Numbered from the stretch's first letter, positions 17,184 to 26,032 are shown. The stretch: DNA of 64,000 bases from Niastella koreensis GR20-10 (GCF_000246855.1 NC_016609.1:1426001-1490000), one strand, 5' to 3'. Numbers and translations: made by a program. The notes: generated by a model not told the origin, from the letters alone.

Positions 17184-17214
17184 CCTTCAGCGTTCAGCGT
17201 TTAACTTTCAGCTT
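17184..17214. repeat. CTTCAGCGTTCAGCG repeat block
   Basis: Three to four imperfect 7-9-bp words of (C/G)TTCAGC type. It is another single-copy example of the phrase-like intergenic repeats. Confidence 0.5.
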
Positions 17215-17249
17215 AAAATAAATCCCCCGCCTCAGCCGAGACAGGGGAT
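17214..17249 (-). terminator. Terminator of the redoxin gene
   Basis: On the minus strand ATCCCC ... GGGGAT (with an inner CTCGG/CTGAG stem) is followed by TTATTTT, about 32 bases after the stop codon of the redoxin gene. Confidence 0.7.
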
Positions 17250-17280
17250 GTACAGATTTTAAAAACGGGACTTATTGGTG

Positions 17281-17892
17281 TTAAGAGATTCGCTTAATAC
17301 TACAACCAACCGATCTTGATTGTTTTACCGATACTTCCTTCCCGGACAGCACCTCATTCATCGCTTCTTTTAAATGATGGCGGGTTACACTGGCAGCATC
17401 GGATGATGGACTGTCGTCAATGGCGCCATGATATACCAGCTTTCCATTTTTATCAAACAGAAAACATTCCGGTGTACGGGAGGCTCCAAATGCATCGGCC
17501 AATTCATTATTCTTATCCTCGGCATAATACCAATTGTAGGCCTGTTCTTTCGCATAAGCCTGCATGGCGGTCAATGATTCAGAACTTTTTCGGTTAGCTT
17601 CATTAGCATTCAATAAAACCACACCAATGCTTTTGTGTATTGCATATTGACAGATTTCCCTGGTACGGGCCTGATTGTTGATAACCACAGGGCAGGTATT
17701 ACAACTAAACATTACCAGCAAGCCGTTCTCTTTCATAGCGTTTTTTAATGTCACCTCTTTGCCGGAAATGTCTTTTAACTTATTGTCTGCTTTGGGTATG
17801 CCTGATCCTAATGGCAATGGGTCTTTCATAGCAAATGCAAACAAAACCATTACAGGCAATAGCAGCAATAAGCCGGATATTGCTTTTTTCAT
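17281..17892 (-). CDS. Secreted redoxin / thioredoxin-family protein
   Basis: The 203-residue protein has a signal peptide (residues 1-21, ending FAFA). The peroxiredoxin-like fold carries an active-site pair C64-N-T-C67 in VMFSCNTCPVVINNQ, a conserved TPECFLFDKNGKLVYHGAIDD block and a C-terminal SVGCSIKR motif with a third cysteine. This combination (CxxC early, GCSIK late) defines a secreted Bacteroidota/proteobacterial redoxin group of unknown substrate. It probably acts in the periplasm as a thiol reductase or peroxidase. It is a single gene with its own terminator. Confidence 0.85.
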   Translation of the reverse strand: MKKAISGLLLLLPVMVLFAFAMKDPLPLGSGIPKADNKLKDISGKEVTLKNAMKENGLLVMFSCNTCPVVINNQARTREICQYAIHKSIGVVLLNANEANRKSSESLTAMQAYAKEQAYNWYYAEDKNNELADAFGASRTPECFLFDKNGKLVYHGAIDDSPSSDAASVTRHHLKEAMNEVLSGKEVSVKQSRSVGCSIKRIS

Positions 17893-18127
17893 TAGACATT
17901 TATTTATGATGTTATTAACAGGGGGGAATTACCAATAAGATCTTCATGGTACGGAGGTTCTTCATGAAAATTTTATTACGGAGCTTTCATTGTAGCAGAT
18001 CTCTATGACAAACAGCTATGCAAAGTTTACTAAAAAATGCTGGTTTTACCTAGTAATTTCTGTGGTGCTGCTTTAAAATTTTATTAAAAAATGCAGATTA
18101 AATGTAATGTGAGCCGATTAACAAATG

Positions 18128-19105
18128 TTATACGCGGTCGCGAAAAATGAGGTCTTCATTTATATTATGCTGTTGTTTGTCGCGTTCATCGGCCATTGCC
18201 TTGATGGAGTGAATGCTTACATTCAATTCATACCCAATGAGCAATACGAGCGAATTAATATAAATTATAATCATCAGTACAATGATGGTGCCTATTGATC
18301 CATACAGGGCATTGTACTTGCCGAAGTTGTTTACAAAAATGGAAAAGCTTAAAGTGGTAAGGATGCTTAAGAACGTGGCCAGGATGGCGCCTGGTGAAAA
18401 CAGGCGGAACCGTTTTTTTATAGCCGGTGCATATTTATAAATAAATGCAATGGCATAGAAGATGAGGGTAACTATAAACAACCACCTTGCTATACCAATT
18501 AATTGCAGTACGGTGGTGTTTTGAATACCTAACCATTTCAACACCGCGTTTTGCGCAATCAGTAATATTAAGCAGGCTAATATTAAGCCCATAATGATTA
18601 CGGTGAGTTTGATGGCTACCATGCGGGTATTTAACCCGGTGCGTTTTTCAAAACCAATATAGTTTTTATTGAACGAACGCATTAAGCCCATCATGCCATT
18701 GGAAGCAAAAAAGATCAACAGCACAAAACCGAACGACAACAATGCGATGTGATCTTCTTTAAAAAAGCTGTCTACAAAGGTGATGATCCCTTTGTTATAC
18801 GTATCGGCCGGAATAATGTCGCGAATGATAGAGTGCAGCTGCCGTTTTATTTGCCCCTTGCGTATAAACGGCAATTGTGGTATTAAAGTAAATAAGAACA
18901 GGCAGGAGGGCGGAATAGACATGATAAAGTTATACGAAACGGCCGATGCCCTTTCCGTTAAACCCACCCGGCGGATCTGTTCTTTAAAAAACTTTATTAC
19001 ATCGAACAGGGGTACCCCGTCGAAACCAGGTAATATTATCTTTTTACTTTTTTCTGCAAAAAAGCGAATAGGGGGTGAGTTTAATATAACGCGTTCTACG
19101 TTCAT
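18128..19105 (-). CDS. YihY/virulence factor BrkB family membrane protein
   Basis: The 325-residue protein has six predicted membrane helices and the family hallmarks: RASAVSYNFIMSIPPSCLFLF near residue 60, FFASNGMMGLMRSFN, the RLFSPGAILATFLS segment, and YGSIGTIIVLMIIIYINSLVLLIGYELN. YihY (formerly called RNase BN by mistake) is a conserved inner-membrane protein of unknown function; transport has been suggested. It lies 7 bases downstream of mltG, so the two are co-transcribed. Confidence 0.93.
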   Translation of the reverse strand: MNVERVILNSPPIRFFAEKSKKIILPGFDGVPLFDVIKFFKEQIRRVGLTERASAVSYNFIMSIPPSCLFLFTLIPQLPFIRKGQIKRQLHSIIRDIIPADTYNKGIITFVDSFFKEDHIALLSFGFVLLIFFASNGMMGLMRSFNKNYIGFEKRTGLNTRMVAIKLTVIIMGLILACLILLIAQNAVLKWLGIQNTTVLQLIGIARWLFIVTLIFYAIAFIYKYAPAIKKRFRLFSPGAILATFLSILTTLSFSIFVNNFGKYNALYGSIGTIIVLMIIIYINSLVLLIGYELNVSIHSIKAMADERDKQQHNINEDLIFRDRV

Positions 19106-19112
19106 TTATGTC

Positions 19113-20168
19113 TTAATAAATTGCCTTTTTCAAACTGTCTTTGGCTGCTCTTTTCTGTTGTTCTACGTCCTGTGCCTTGCGGAAATCATTAGCCACTTTT
19201 ACGTGGTCACCAAATGTTGAGGTGAAGATATGATGTCCTGAAAAATCACTTGCAGCTACAAAATAAAGATAATTTGTTTGTGCCGGTTGTAAAACTGCGT
19301 CGAGCGTTTGTACCGAAGGAGTACAAATGGGGCCGGGCGGCAAACCCATATTCCTGTACGTATTATAAGGCGATTCTACCTGGGTATGTTTTTCGTAAAT
19401 ACGTCTTAAGGTAAAGTCTTTCAGGGCAAATTTAACCGTAGGATCGGCCTGTAAGCGCATTCCCTTGTTCAGCCGGTTAAGGTATACACTGGCAATGGTA
19501 TCTTTCTCCGACAATCTATTGGTTTCTTCTTCTACAATAGAGGCCAGCGTGTACGCCTGGATGGGAGTGAGGCCCAGTTTACGGGCTTCGTCGCGGCGGG
19601 CATCTGTCCAAACCTTTTTATACTCGCCATAGAATTTTTCAAATACGGTACTCAGGGAAGCATTCCAGAAGTAGGTATATGTATTAGGATAGATCATGGC
19701 CATTACCGTATTGCTATCGAACCCGTACTGTTGCAGGGTGTCGGGATTGGTAAGGTAATTGAGCACGTCCATAGAATCCAGTTCCATTTTGCGGCCCAGG
19801 AACCCTGCCAGGTTTTCTTTAGTGCGCAGCTTGGTAATAATCAGTTTTACCGGGGCCTGGGTGCCGTTGCGCAGAAGCCGGGTAATATCCATCAGGCTCA
19901 TGCCATTCTTTATTTCATAACGGCCGGCCTTTAATTTTTCAGGAACATCCAGTCTGGTAGCTAACAGGTCGAGCATGCCCGGGCTTTTTACCAGGTCGCT
20001 GTCTTTAACTGATTTCAGCACTTCCGGCCAGGTGGCATGACCGGTATATACGTAGAGGTATTTCGATTTTTGAGGAAATGCGGTATTGGCTGTGAAGAAC
20101 TGCCAGCCTGCAAAGGCGCCTGCCAGCACTACAATAATCAGAACGCTTGTTACCAGTTTTCTGAACAT
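19113..20168 (-). CDS. mltG: Endolytic murein transglycosylase MltG
   Basis: The 351-residue protein has one N-terminal membrane helix (residues 6-26), a LysM-like region, and the YceG/MltG catalytic domain. The block ASIVEEETN holds the catalytic glutamate (E213), followed by IASVYLNRLNKGMRLQADPTV and the NTYRNMGLPPGPICTP motif. MltG cuts nascent glycan strands in the periplasm and sets their length. The gene overlaps no neighbour and is followed immediately by the yihY-like gene. The product is somewhat divergent in the middle but all family motifs are present. Confidence 0.95.
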   Translation of the reverse strand: MFRKLVTSVLIIVVLAGAFAGWQFFTANTAFPQKSKYLYVYTGHATWPEVLKSVKDSDLVKSPGMLDLLATRLDVPEKLKAGRYEIKNGMSLMDITRLLRNGTQAPVKLIITKLRTKENLAGFLGRKMELDSMDVLNYLTNPDTLQQYGFDSNTVMAMIYPNTYTYFWNASLSTVFEKFYGEYKKVWTDARRDEARKLGLTPIQAYTLASIVEEETNRLSEKDTIASVYLNRLNKGMRLQADPTVKFALKDFTLRRIYEKHTQVESPYNTYRNMGLPPGPICTPSVQTLDAVLQPAQTNYLYFVAASDFSGHHIFTSTFGDHVKVANDFRKAQDVEQQKRAAKDSLKKAIY

Positions 20169-20243
20169 GGGATATAGATTATTTTTTTATCATCTGTTGC
20201 TGTTGATTCTTATCAATCCTGCGAGTGCAAGAACTATGCTAAT

Positions 20244-20327
20244 AGTGAGTAGTTGGTGGTGAGTAGTGAGTGGGTTCCCTGTTTTTCAGACATCTACAAA
20301 TGTCGCGAACCTACTCACCGCTCACCG
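20244..20327. repeat. GTGAGTAGTGAGTGG / CTCACCGCTCACC inverted repeat
   Basis: The left half holds GTGAGTAGT, GGTGGTGAGTAG and TGAGTGGG words; the right half holds their inverse (CTACTCACCGCTCACC). The right half (20285-20326, inverse strand) matches 49044-49084 at about 34 of 42 positions, including GGTGAGCGGTGA, TCGCGA and TCTGAA. It is therefore a dispersed element of at least 40 bp. Confidence 0.75.
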
Positions 20328-20340
20328 GGCTTCTACAAAA

Positions 20341-20372
20341 TAAAAAACCCTGCCCAAATTAAAGACAGGGTT
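20341..20372 (-). terminator. Terminator of the lptE-secG operon
   Basis: On the minus strand AACCCTG/CAGGGTT (13-nt loop) is followed by TTTTA, 21 bases after the secG stop codon. Confidence 0.75.
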
Positions 20373-20392
20373 CAGCTATTTTTTACAATATC

Positions 20393-20725
20393 TTATTTCC
20401 CTTGTACGGGGGCAGTATTTTGTAAAGGTGATCCGCTGGCAGGGGCAGTAGCTCCGGCAGCCGGACGGGCATTGATGGAGTCAGCTCTGGTTACTTTACC
20501 CTGGGGGATAAAGAAAGAAGAAGCCAAACATAACAGGGCAATTGCAATAGCCATAACCCAGGTACCTTTTTCCAGTACATCGGTTGTTTGTTTTACACCC
20601 ATGAATTGGGTATTAAAACCGGCAATGCTTCCGGCCAATCCACCGCCTTTTGGGTTCTGGATCAGGATAAACAACCCAATGGCCACGCTAGCTATAATTA
20701 TGAGTACCAGAAACAAAATGATCAT
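20393..20725 (-). CDS. secG: Preprotein translocase subunit SecG
   Basis: The 110-residue protein has the SecG topology: helix 1 (residues 2-22), the conserved loop LIQNPKGGGLAGSIAG, and helix 2 (about 56-73). A low-complexity Ala/Pro tail follows. SecG helps SecYEG move proteins across the inner membrane. The gene starts one base after the stop of the preceding gene, so it is the last gene of a minus-strand operon that ends in a strong terminator. Confidence 0.95.
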   Translation of the reverse strand: MIILFLVLIIIASVAIGLFILIQNPKGGGLAGSIAGFNTQFMGVKQTTDVLEKGTWVMAIAIALLCLASSFFIPQGKVTRADSINARPAAGATAPASGSPLQNTAPVQGK

Positions 20726-20726
20726 G

Positions 20727-22184
20727 TCACTGTGCTTTTAATTGTTCAATACGACGCGCAAAATAAGAACTTTTGCCGGGATTAAGCAAACTTAATTTCT
20801 CATATACACGTATTGCCTTGCCGGGATTTCCCTGTTTGGCCCAAACTTCGGCCATGGCTTCGGTCAATACCTCTTTTTCCTCAATGGAATGTTCAGCAAT
20901 GCGTTGAATGCTCTGGTTGGTAATGTCGTCTATGGAGGTAGATTCAACAGGACCAACCCGTTTCATGCTCCGCAACCAGTCGGTAAAGCTTTTCAGCTGT
21001 TTACCCAGCTTGTCCTTCAGTTCTTCCTGTAACAGCTTTATACCCTGGGACGCAAAATAGTCGATGGTGTGGTACGATTCAAAGACCGGTTCACCCAAAT
21101 CAACTGCCATTCTCCCTTCCTGTGTGGCGGCGGTAAAGCCGGCCGGCTGCTCGGATGCTGCCACAGGCTGAACAGGGGCTTCTGCAGCAACTGCTACAGG
21201 TTCTGCTGCAGGAATTATTTCATTAAGCTCTTCAACTGCTTGTTCTTCAATAGCTATTTCGGCCGGGGCCTGGGTAGTTTCCACAACCGCCGGCGGGGCA
21301 ATGGTGGCCAGTTCCTCGGGTGCTATTTCTATCGCGGGCACAATGTCATCTGCTACGGCGGTAACTTCCATCTCTACTTTTGTAACATCAACGGCCGGTA
21401 CAATATCATCTTCCTGGGGCATGGTTTCCAGTTCAGCGACGGTTACTTCTACTGCTGGTACAATGTCATCGGCTTCTTTATCAATTTCCTCCGAAATAAT
21501 AGGAGTGGGTGGAATCAATGCTTCTTCTGTAATGCTAACTGCATTGGTGGCAATTTCTGCAGGCGGATTTTCTTCAGCCAGCTGACTGGTTTCGGCAATG
21601 GCTACTGCCGAGGCTGTTTCTGCTTCGGGTGGGGTGGTGGCGTCCTTTTCAACCAGGGAGCCATCTTCATTCACCTGCAGGCTTATTTCCTGTTCCTGTT
21701 CTTCTGTAACTGGTTCTTCAGTGGCAGCAACTGCCGGTTGCTCTGCAACAGGTTCTATAGCTGGTGGTTCTGCAGGCGTTTCGGCCAATGCAGCTGGTAC
21801 AACAGGTTCCTCCGCGGGTAATTCCGGTTCAACCGCTGATGGTGGGTTACTAAATGCAGGGCCTGTTTTAGGCATCTGTACCACAATTCTAAACCCTGGT
21901 TGCTGGGCAGTTTCTTCGGCTTTTACCGGAATAATGGGCGCATCTTCCTTCTGGTCGAGTTGCCAGCGTAACCATAATGCATTATGAAAATAAAGAGAAG
22001 CCTGTTCTCCCTGTTCATAATGATTATAGGAGCCAATGTCCTTCAGCTTTTTGGCATACAGGAATTGTCCAACCGCAGCATATGGGTAATCGTCTGTGAA
22101 CTGTTTCAGTTCCTGTTCAGTCACCTGTTCAAAGGAGTCTTTGTCGAAAAGGTGTTTGACCAGTGTTTGAATGTGATATTGCAT
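20727..22184 (-). CDS. Repeat-rich acidic protein with a C-terminal TPR-like helix pair
   Basis: The 485-residue protein is not in a family I can name. Residues 1-75 are helical (HLFDKDSFEQVTEQELKQFT) and sit in the place often taken by a tetratricopeptide protein in this operon. Residues 90-360 are a Glu/Pro/Ala/Val-rich linker with three imperfect copies of DDIVPAVEVT, about 23 residues apart. The last 100 residues carry a TPR-like pair (AEVWAKQGNPGKAIRVYEKL, NPGKSSYFARRIEQLKAQ). No signal peptide or membrane helix. It lies between lptE and secG with short gaps; a role in envelope biogenesis is inference from position only. Confidence 0.8.
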   Translation of the reverse strand: MQYHIQTLVKHLFDKDSFEQVTEQELKQFTDDYPYAAVGQFLYAKKLKDIGSYNHYEQGEQASLYFHNALWLRWQLDQKEDAPIIPVKAEETAQQPGFRIVVQMPKTGPAFSNPPSAVEPELPAEEPVVPAALAETPAEPPAIEPVAEQPAVAATEEPVTEEQEQEISLQVNEDGSLVEKDATTPPEAETASAVAIAETSQLAEENPPAEIATNAVSITEEALIPPTPIISEEIDKEADDIVPAVEVTVAELETMPQEDDIVPAVDVTKVEMEVTAVADDIVPAIEIAPEELATIAPPAVVETTQAPAEIAIEEQAVEELNEIIPAAEPVAVAAEAPVQPVAASEQPAGFTAATQEGRMAVDLGEPVFESYHTIDYFASQGIKLLQEELKDKLGKQLKSFTDWLRSMKRVGPVESTSIDDITNQSIQRIAEHSIEEKEVLTEAMAEVWAKQGNPGKAIRVYEKLSLLNPGKSSYFARRIEQLKAQ

Positions 22185-22193
22185 GTAACCAGC

Positions 22194-22823
22194 TTACCAG
22201 TTTGAAAAAATTCGGTTGAAAATTTCATCCACCATGTTCTTGATGATGGTTTCATTTAATTGAGCCTCAGCCTGCGTTAGCGACTGAGTAGCGCCATAGT
22301 CGAAGTTACGGGAAACATCGGCTTCAAAATTCTTTGTAGGGTCCAGGTTGTTCCTGAAATTGAGATGTACAATAACAGTAAGCCGCTGAATAGAAGCTTG
22401 CTGCTGCGTAGTACCACTGCTATTCTGACCTGTTGAAACCCCTGAGGTAGTAACATTATACCCCGTTACCGTACCACTGATGTCGTAATGCGCATCATCG
22501 CCCTGTACGCCGGTTAACCGGGTTTGGCTGGTGATCTTCTGACGCAGTTTATCAGTTAACTGCGGGCTCAGTTGCGGATTTACGTACCGCGCCTTGTTTT
22601 CAATATAGTTTACCCTGAAGGTTTTTACTTCAGGAGGAATAGAGCCAATGTCTTTGAAGCTGTAGCAGCCTGTTGTCAATAATACAATAGGCAATAGGCA
22701 ATAAGCAAAAATCAATCGGCAATCGGCAATTGGCAATCGGCAAAAAGAAATTAATGCCGCGAAGCGGGATTGCTTATTGTCAATTGTCAATCGACTATTG
22801 GCTTTATCATTCTTTAATATCAT
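22194..22823 (-). CDS. lptE: LptE-family lipoprotein with repeat-derived signal region
   Basis: The mature part begins at the lipobox L-L-T-T-G-C-Y-S-F (cysteine near residue 52). It matches the Bacteroidota LptE family: FRVNYIENKARYVNPQLSPQLTDKLRQKI, then a beta-rich middle and VDEIFNRIFSNW at the end. LptE plugs the LptD barrel that delivers lipopolysaccharide. The N-terminus is odd. ATG at 22823 gives a long leader whose middle (FCRLPIADCRL) is encoded by the GGCAATCGGCAAT intergenic repeat. A TTG inside the repeat is an alternative start. The 5' end overlaps the regulator gene upstream by 17 bases. The family call is firm; the start is not. Confidence 0.82.
   Translation of the reverse strand: MILKNDKANSRLTIDNKQSRFAALISFCRLPIADCRLIFAYCLLPIVLLTTGCYSFKDIGSIPPEVKTFRVNYIENKARYVNPQLSPQLTDKLRQKITSQTRLTGVQGDDAHYDISGTVTGYNVTTSGVSTGQNSSGTTQQQASIQRLTVIVHLNFRNNLDPTKNFEADVSRNFDYGATQSLTQAEAQLNETIIKNMVDEIFNRIFSNW
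22688..22745. repeat. GGCAATCGGCAAT repeat inside the lptE 5' end
   Basis: Seven or so imperfect 7-9-bp units (AGGCAAT, AAGCAA, TCGGCAA, TTGGCAA). The same family occurs at 34285-34316, next to the tolC-like gene. Here it lies within the coding frame and makes up much of the hydrophobic part of the signal peptide. Confidence 0.75.
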
Positions 22824-24051
22824 ACTCTTTCAATTTACGGTAAAGCGTTCTTTCACTGATTCCCAGGTCGAGGGCCGCGTCTTTCCGTTTGCCTTTATGT
22901 TTTTTAAGTGCTTTCTCTATCAGTTCTTTTTCCTTGTCCATGATGTTCAGCGATTCATCCACTTCTTCATGATGATGAATATCGTCGTTATCATGATGGA
23001 TCATTACCGGCTGGGCCGGGCCCTGAACCACAGGCTGCACATAGGCCGCCGGCAACAGCTCTTTTGACTTCAGCTCATTTAATAACGACTGATTTTGCAC
23101 GCTGGTACCCGGGTTCTGCAGAATATCTACAAACATCTTCTTCAACTCGGTTACATCCTTCTTCATATCGAAAAAGAGCTTGTACAAAATTTCGCGTTCG
23201 TTGGCAAATTCATGCCCATTGCTAACCGGGTTGCTGCCCGCATTGGCCAGCACCGGAAGACGATTCATGTCCCGGTTGGGGAGGAACCGTTTTAACTCAT
23301 TGGCTGAAACCAGTTTATCGGAAGCCAGCACGGAAATTTGTTCTGCAATATTCTTCAATTCACGCACATTACCGGGCCAGGGATAGTTTATTAACACATC
23401 TTTGGCCTCATCATCCAGCTGCACCGGCGTGGTTTTATAGCGCTCTGCAAAATCAACACTGAACCGTCTGAACAGGAGCGGAATGTCCTCGGGCCTGTCG
23501 CGCAACGATGGCACCCTGATGGGTACCGTGCTTAACCGGTAATACAGATCTTCCCTGAACTTACCATTTTGCGTGAAGGTGAGCAAATCTTTATTGGAGG
23601 CGGCAATAACCCGCACATCGGTTTTCTGCACTTTGGAAGAACCTACCCGGATGAATTCGCCTGTTTCCAAAACCCGCAGCAGGCGGGCCTGCGTACCTAA
23701 TGGCATTTCCCCGATTTCGTCCAGGAAAATGGTACCACCGTTCACTGTTTCAAAATAACCTTTGCGGGCATCAACTGCGCCGGTGAAGGAACCTTTTTCG
23801 TGGCCAAACAATTCCGAATCGATGGTGCCTTCGGGAATGGCGCCACAGTTTACTGCAATGAACGGGTTGTGTTTGCGGGCTGATAAGGCATGAATGATCA
23901 CTGAAAAATTTTCTTTACCTACACCGCTTTCCCCGGCTATCAGCACGGTCAGGTCGGTATTGCTTACCTGTGCAGCTACCTGCAGGGCAAAGTTCAATGC
24001 CGGCGAGTTGCCGATAATGCCAAACCTGTTTTTGATACTTTGAATATCCAC
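22807..24051 (-). CDS. Sigma54-type AAA+ transcriptional activator without receiver domain
   Basis: The 414-residue protein starts directly with the AAA+ domain. Walker A is GESGVGKE (40-47), the sigma54-contact loop is GSFTGA (87-92, where most members have GAFTGA), and Walker B is GGTIFLDE (105-112). The arginine-finger region and the NYPWPGNVRELKN block follow. A His/Asp-rich linker (IHHDNDDIHHHEE) precedes a Fis-type helix-turn-helix (KHKGKRKDAALDLGISERTL). With no receiver or sensor domain, it may be controlled by expression or a partner. It heads the lptE - secG operon, an arrangement seen in other Bacteroidota. Confidence 0.93.
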   Translation of the reverse strand: MDIQSIKNRFGIIGNSPALNFALQVAAQVSNTDLTVLIAGESGVGKENFSVIIHALSARKHNPFIAVNCGAIPEGTIDSELFGHEKGSFTGAVDARKGYFETVNGGTIFLDEIGEMPLGTQARLLRVLETGEFIRVGSSKVQKTDVRVIAASNKDLLTFTQNGKFREDLYYRLSTVPIRVPSLRDRPEDIPLLFRRFSVDFAERYKTTPVQLDDEAKDVLINYPWPGNVRELKNIAEQISVLASDKLVSANELKRFLPNRDMNRLPVLANAGSNPVSNGHEFANEREILYKLFFDMKKDVTELKKMFVDILQNPGTSVQNQSLLNELKSKELLPAAYVQPVVQGPAQPVMIHHDNDDIHHHEEVDESLNIMDKEKELIEKALKKHKGKRKDAALDLGISERTLYRKLKEYDIKE

Positions 24052-24388
24052 TTTCTACTAATTTATTTCAGATACCCTCAGCGGTTATCAGTGATAATTA
24101 TGCATGAAGGCGATCCGGATTATTTTAATCAGGGCCAGGCCCTGTAAGTATTTTGTTTTTATAAACGCCCTTGTGTAGTATAGGGCTTGCCTGGCACTTT
24201 TGCCAGGCTGATAGTTTCAATTCGTTACAATCAGGCGATGGTTGAAACTAATACCTTTCAACTGGTATGAAAGATGCTGCGCTCCTGTAAAAAGCGGCAC
24301 GCTAATATTTTTTTAATCTTTCTTTTCTTTCCGTTCCTGTTCTCCTTTTTTCTTTTGGTGAATGCCTGTCTGTTAATAGGTCCTGTCT
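24052..24388. other. Spacer with two inverted repeats and a purine-rich tract
   Basis: This 337-base spacer has no gene. It holds GCCTGGCA/TGCCAGGC (24189-24208, 4-nt loop), GTTTCAA/TTGAAAC (24214-24248), and a pyrimidine tract (about 24311-24355; purine-rich on the minus strand). The first hairpin may end miaB transcripts, although no T run follows. Confidence 0.5.
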
Positions 24389-25873
24389 TTAGGGTTCAAT
24401 TTTTCCAATCAATGTAGCAACGGTACAGTCAGTTACTTTAACCATTACGTATTGGCCTTTGTTCAGTTGGTATTGTTCTTTGGGGAACACTATTACTTTG
24501 TTCTGGCTGCTACGTCCCATCCAGTCCTGGTCGCTGCGTTTACTGTTTCCTTCAATGAGCACTTTAAACGTTTTGCCCAGGTCTCTCAGGTTACTTTCGT
24601 GACTCATTGCATTTTGTAGTTTTACTACTTCATCTAACCGCCGTTTCTTTACGTCTTCAGGCACATCGTCCTTGTAGCGGCGGGCTGCCAGGGTTCCCGG
24701 GCGCTCGCTGTAAAAGAACATATAGCTCATATCGTACTTACTATGCCGCATAATGCTCAGCGTATCCTGGTGGTCTTCTTCTGTTTCAGTACAAAAGCCG
24801 GTAATAATATCGGAGCTGATGCCACAGTCGGGCATTATTTCCATAATACGATCAACCTTGGCCATATACCATTCGCGGGTATAAGTACGGTTCATCAATT
24901 GCAGTACACGGGTTGAACCGCTTTGTACCGGCAGGTGGATGTATTTACAGATGTTCTCGTACTTCGCCATGGTGAACAGAACATCGTCGGTAATATCTTT
25001 CGGGTGCGAAGTAGAAAAACGAATACGTAATAAAGGATCTATCAGCGCCACCATTTCGAGCAGGTTGGCGAAGGTTACGGCAGCCTCCCCCCGGCCCTCC
25101 CGATTTGTCGGGAGGGAGTTGGCGGACACTCCGTTTATTTGCGCACCGTTCGAATTTTCGGGTACCCAATAATAGCTATCCACGTTTTGACCTAATAAGG
25201 TCACTTCTCTATAACCTTGATTAAACAGGTCGGTACATTCCCTGATAATGGAATGCGGATCGCGGCTGCGTTCGCGGCCCCGGGTAAAAGGCACCACGCA
25301 GAACGCGCACATATTGTTACAACCCCGCATGATGCTTACAAAACCCGACACACCATTGCTGTCGAGCCGCACGGGGGCGATGTCGGCATAGGTTTCATCC
25401 CGGCTCAGCAGCACGTTCACGGCTTTTTGGCCCGTTCCGGCCTCCATGATAAGTCCGGGCAGACTACGATAAGCATCGGGGCCCACCACCATATCAACCA
25501 GCTTTTCTTCCTGCAGTAATTTCTCTTTCAGGCGTTCGGCCATACAACCCAGTACACCAATGAGGGCGCCGGAATTGTGCCTTTTCGCTTTGCGAAGTTC
25601 GGTCAGGCGTTTGCGAACAGTTTGTTCAGCCTTCTCACGGATAGAGCAGGTATTTATCAGAATAAGGTCGGCTTCCTCGAAATTGCGGGTAGCGCCAAAT
25701 CCGTTTTCGTTCAGAATAGAAGCTACGATCTCACTATCGGCAAAGTTCATTGCACAGCCATAGCTTTCGATATAGAATTTTTTAACATATGCAACTGGGT
25801 CATTTACAAAGGGAGAATAGGCTTCTCCCTGCCTGGTTTCTTCGTGCATAGTATGGTTCATCCGCTCTAACAT
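24389..25873 (-). CDS. miaB: tRNA-2-methylthio-N6-dimethylallyladenosine synthase MiaB
   Basis: I set the start at MLERMNH (494 residues). The open frame begins 27 bases earlier with TTG, but a -7 promoter box covers that codon. The three MiaB domains are present: UPF0004 ([15 protein letters not shown], with cluster cysteines), radical-SAM ([14 protein letters not shown], the CxxxCxxC that binds the SAM cluster) and a C-terminal TRAM domain ([13 protein letters not shown] ... ATLIGKIEP). MiaB adds the methylthio group to A37 of tRNAs. In the loop before the radical-SAM core helices (about residues 245-270) the protein has an insertion containing [13 protein letters not shown], encoded by a palindromic repeat. 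Confidence 0.95.
   Translation of the reverse strand: MLERMNHTMHEETRQGEAYSPFVNDPVAYVKKFYIESYGCAMNFADSEIVASILNENGFGATRNFEEADLILINTCSIREKAEQTVRKRLTELRKAKRHNSGALIGVLGCMAERLKEKLLQEEKLVDMVVGPDAYRSLPGLIMEAGTGQKAVNVLLSRDETYADIAPVRLDSNGVSGFVSIMRGCNNMCAFCVVPFTRGRERSRDPHSIIRECTDLFNQGYREVTLLGQNVDSYYWVPENSNGAQINGVSANSLPTNREGRGEAAVTFANLLEMVALIDPLLRIRFSTSHPKDITDDVLFTMAKYENICKYIHLPVQSGSTRVLQLMNRTYTREWYMAKVDRIMEIMPDCGISSDIITGFCTETEEDHQDTLSIMRHSKYDMSYMFFYSERPGTLAARRYKDDVPEDVKKRRLDEVVKLQNAMSHESNLRDLGKTFKVLIEGNSKRSDQDWMGRSSQNKVIVFPKEQYQLNKGQYVMVKVTDCTVATLIGKIEP
25095..25116. repeat. Palindromic element inside miaB
   Basis: CCCTCCCGA/TCGGGAGGG (9-bp perfect arms, 4-nt loop TTTG) flanked by a GGCAGCCTCCCCCCGG-type sequence that resembles 34318-34332. 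It lies in frame in a variable loop of MiaB. It looks like an inserted extragenic palindrome tolerated by the reading frame. Confidence 0.7.
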
Positions 25874-25898
25874 CAACAATTCAGTTTTTTGGGATGGC

Positions 25899-25906
25899 AA
25901 AGATAG
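25899..25906 (-). promoter_or_regulatory. -7 box of miaB
   Basis: TATCTTTG on the minus strand matches TAnnTTTG. It lies 26 bases before the ATG chosen for miaB and overlaps the alternative TTG, which argues against that TTG as the start. Confidence 0.6.
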
Positions 25907-26032
25907 CCAAAAAAGGGTTTCAATGACAGGTTGACAGGGGAGAAGATGTTTAAAACTAAGAAGTTGAGTTTCTTAAGGTTATCTGTACCGGGATTTATGG
26001 GATGTTTGGGAGAGGGAAATCCCGGTTCAGAC

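Larger units (their letters stand above)
16966..17280. other. Spacer with one repeat block and a terminator
   Basis: This 315-base spacer has no gene. It contains the promoter region of the DUF4142 gene, a GTTCAGC-type repeat (17184-17214) and the terminator of the redoxin gene. Confidence 0.6.
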
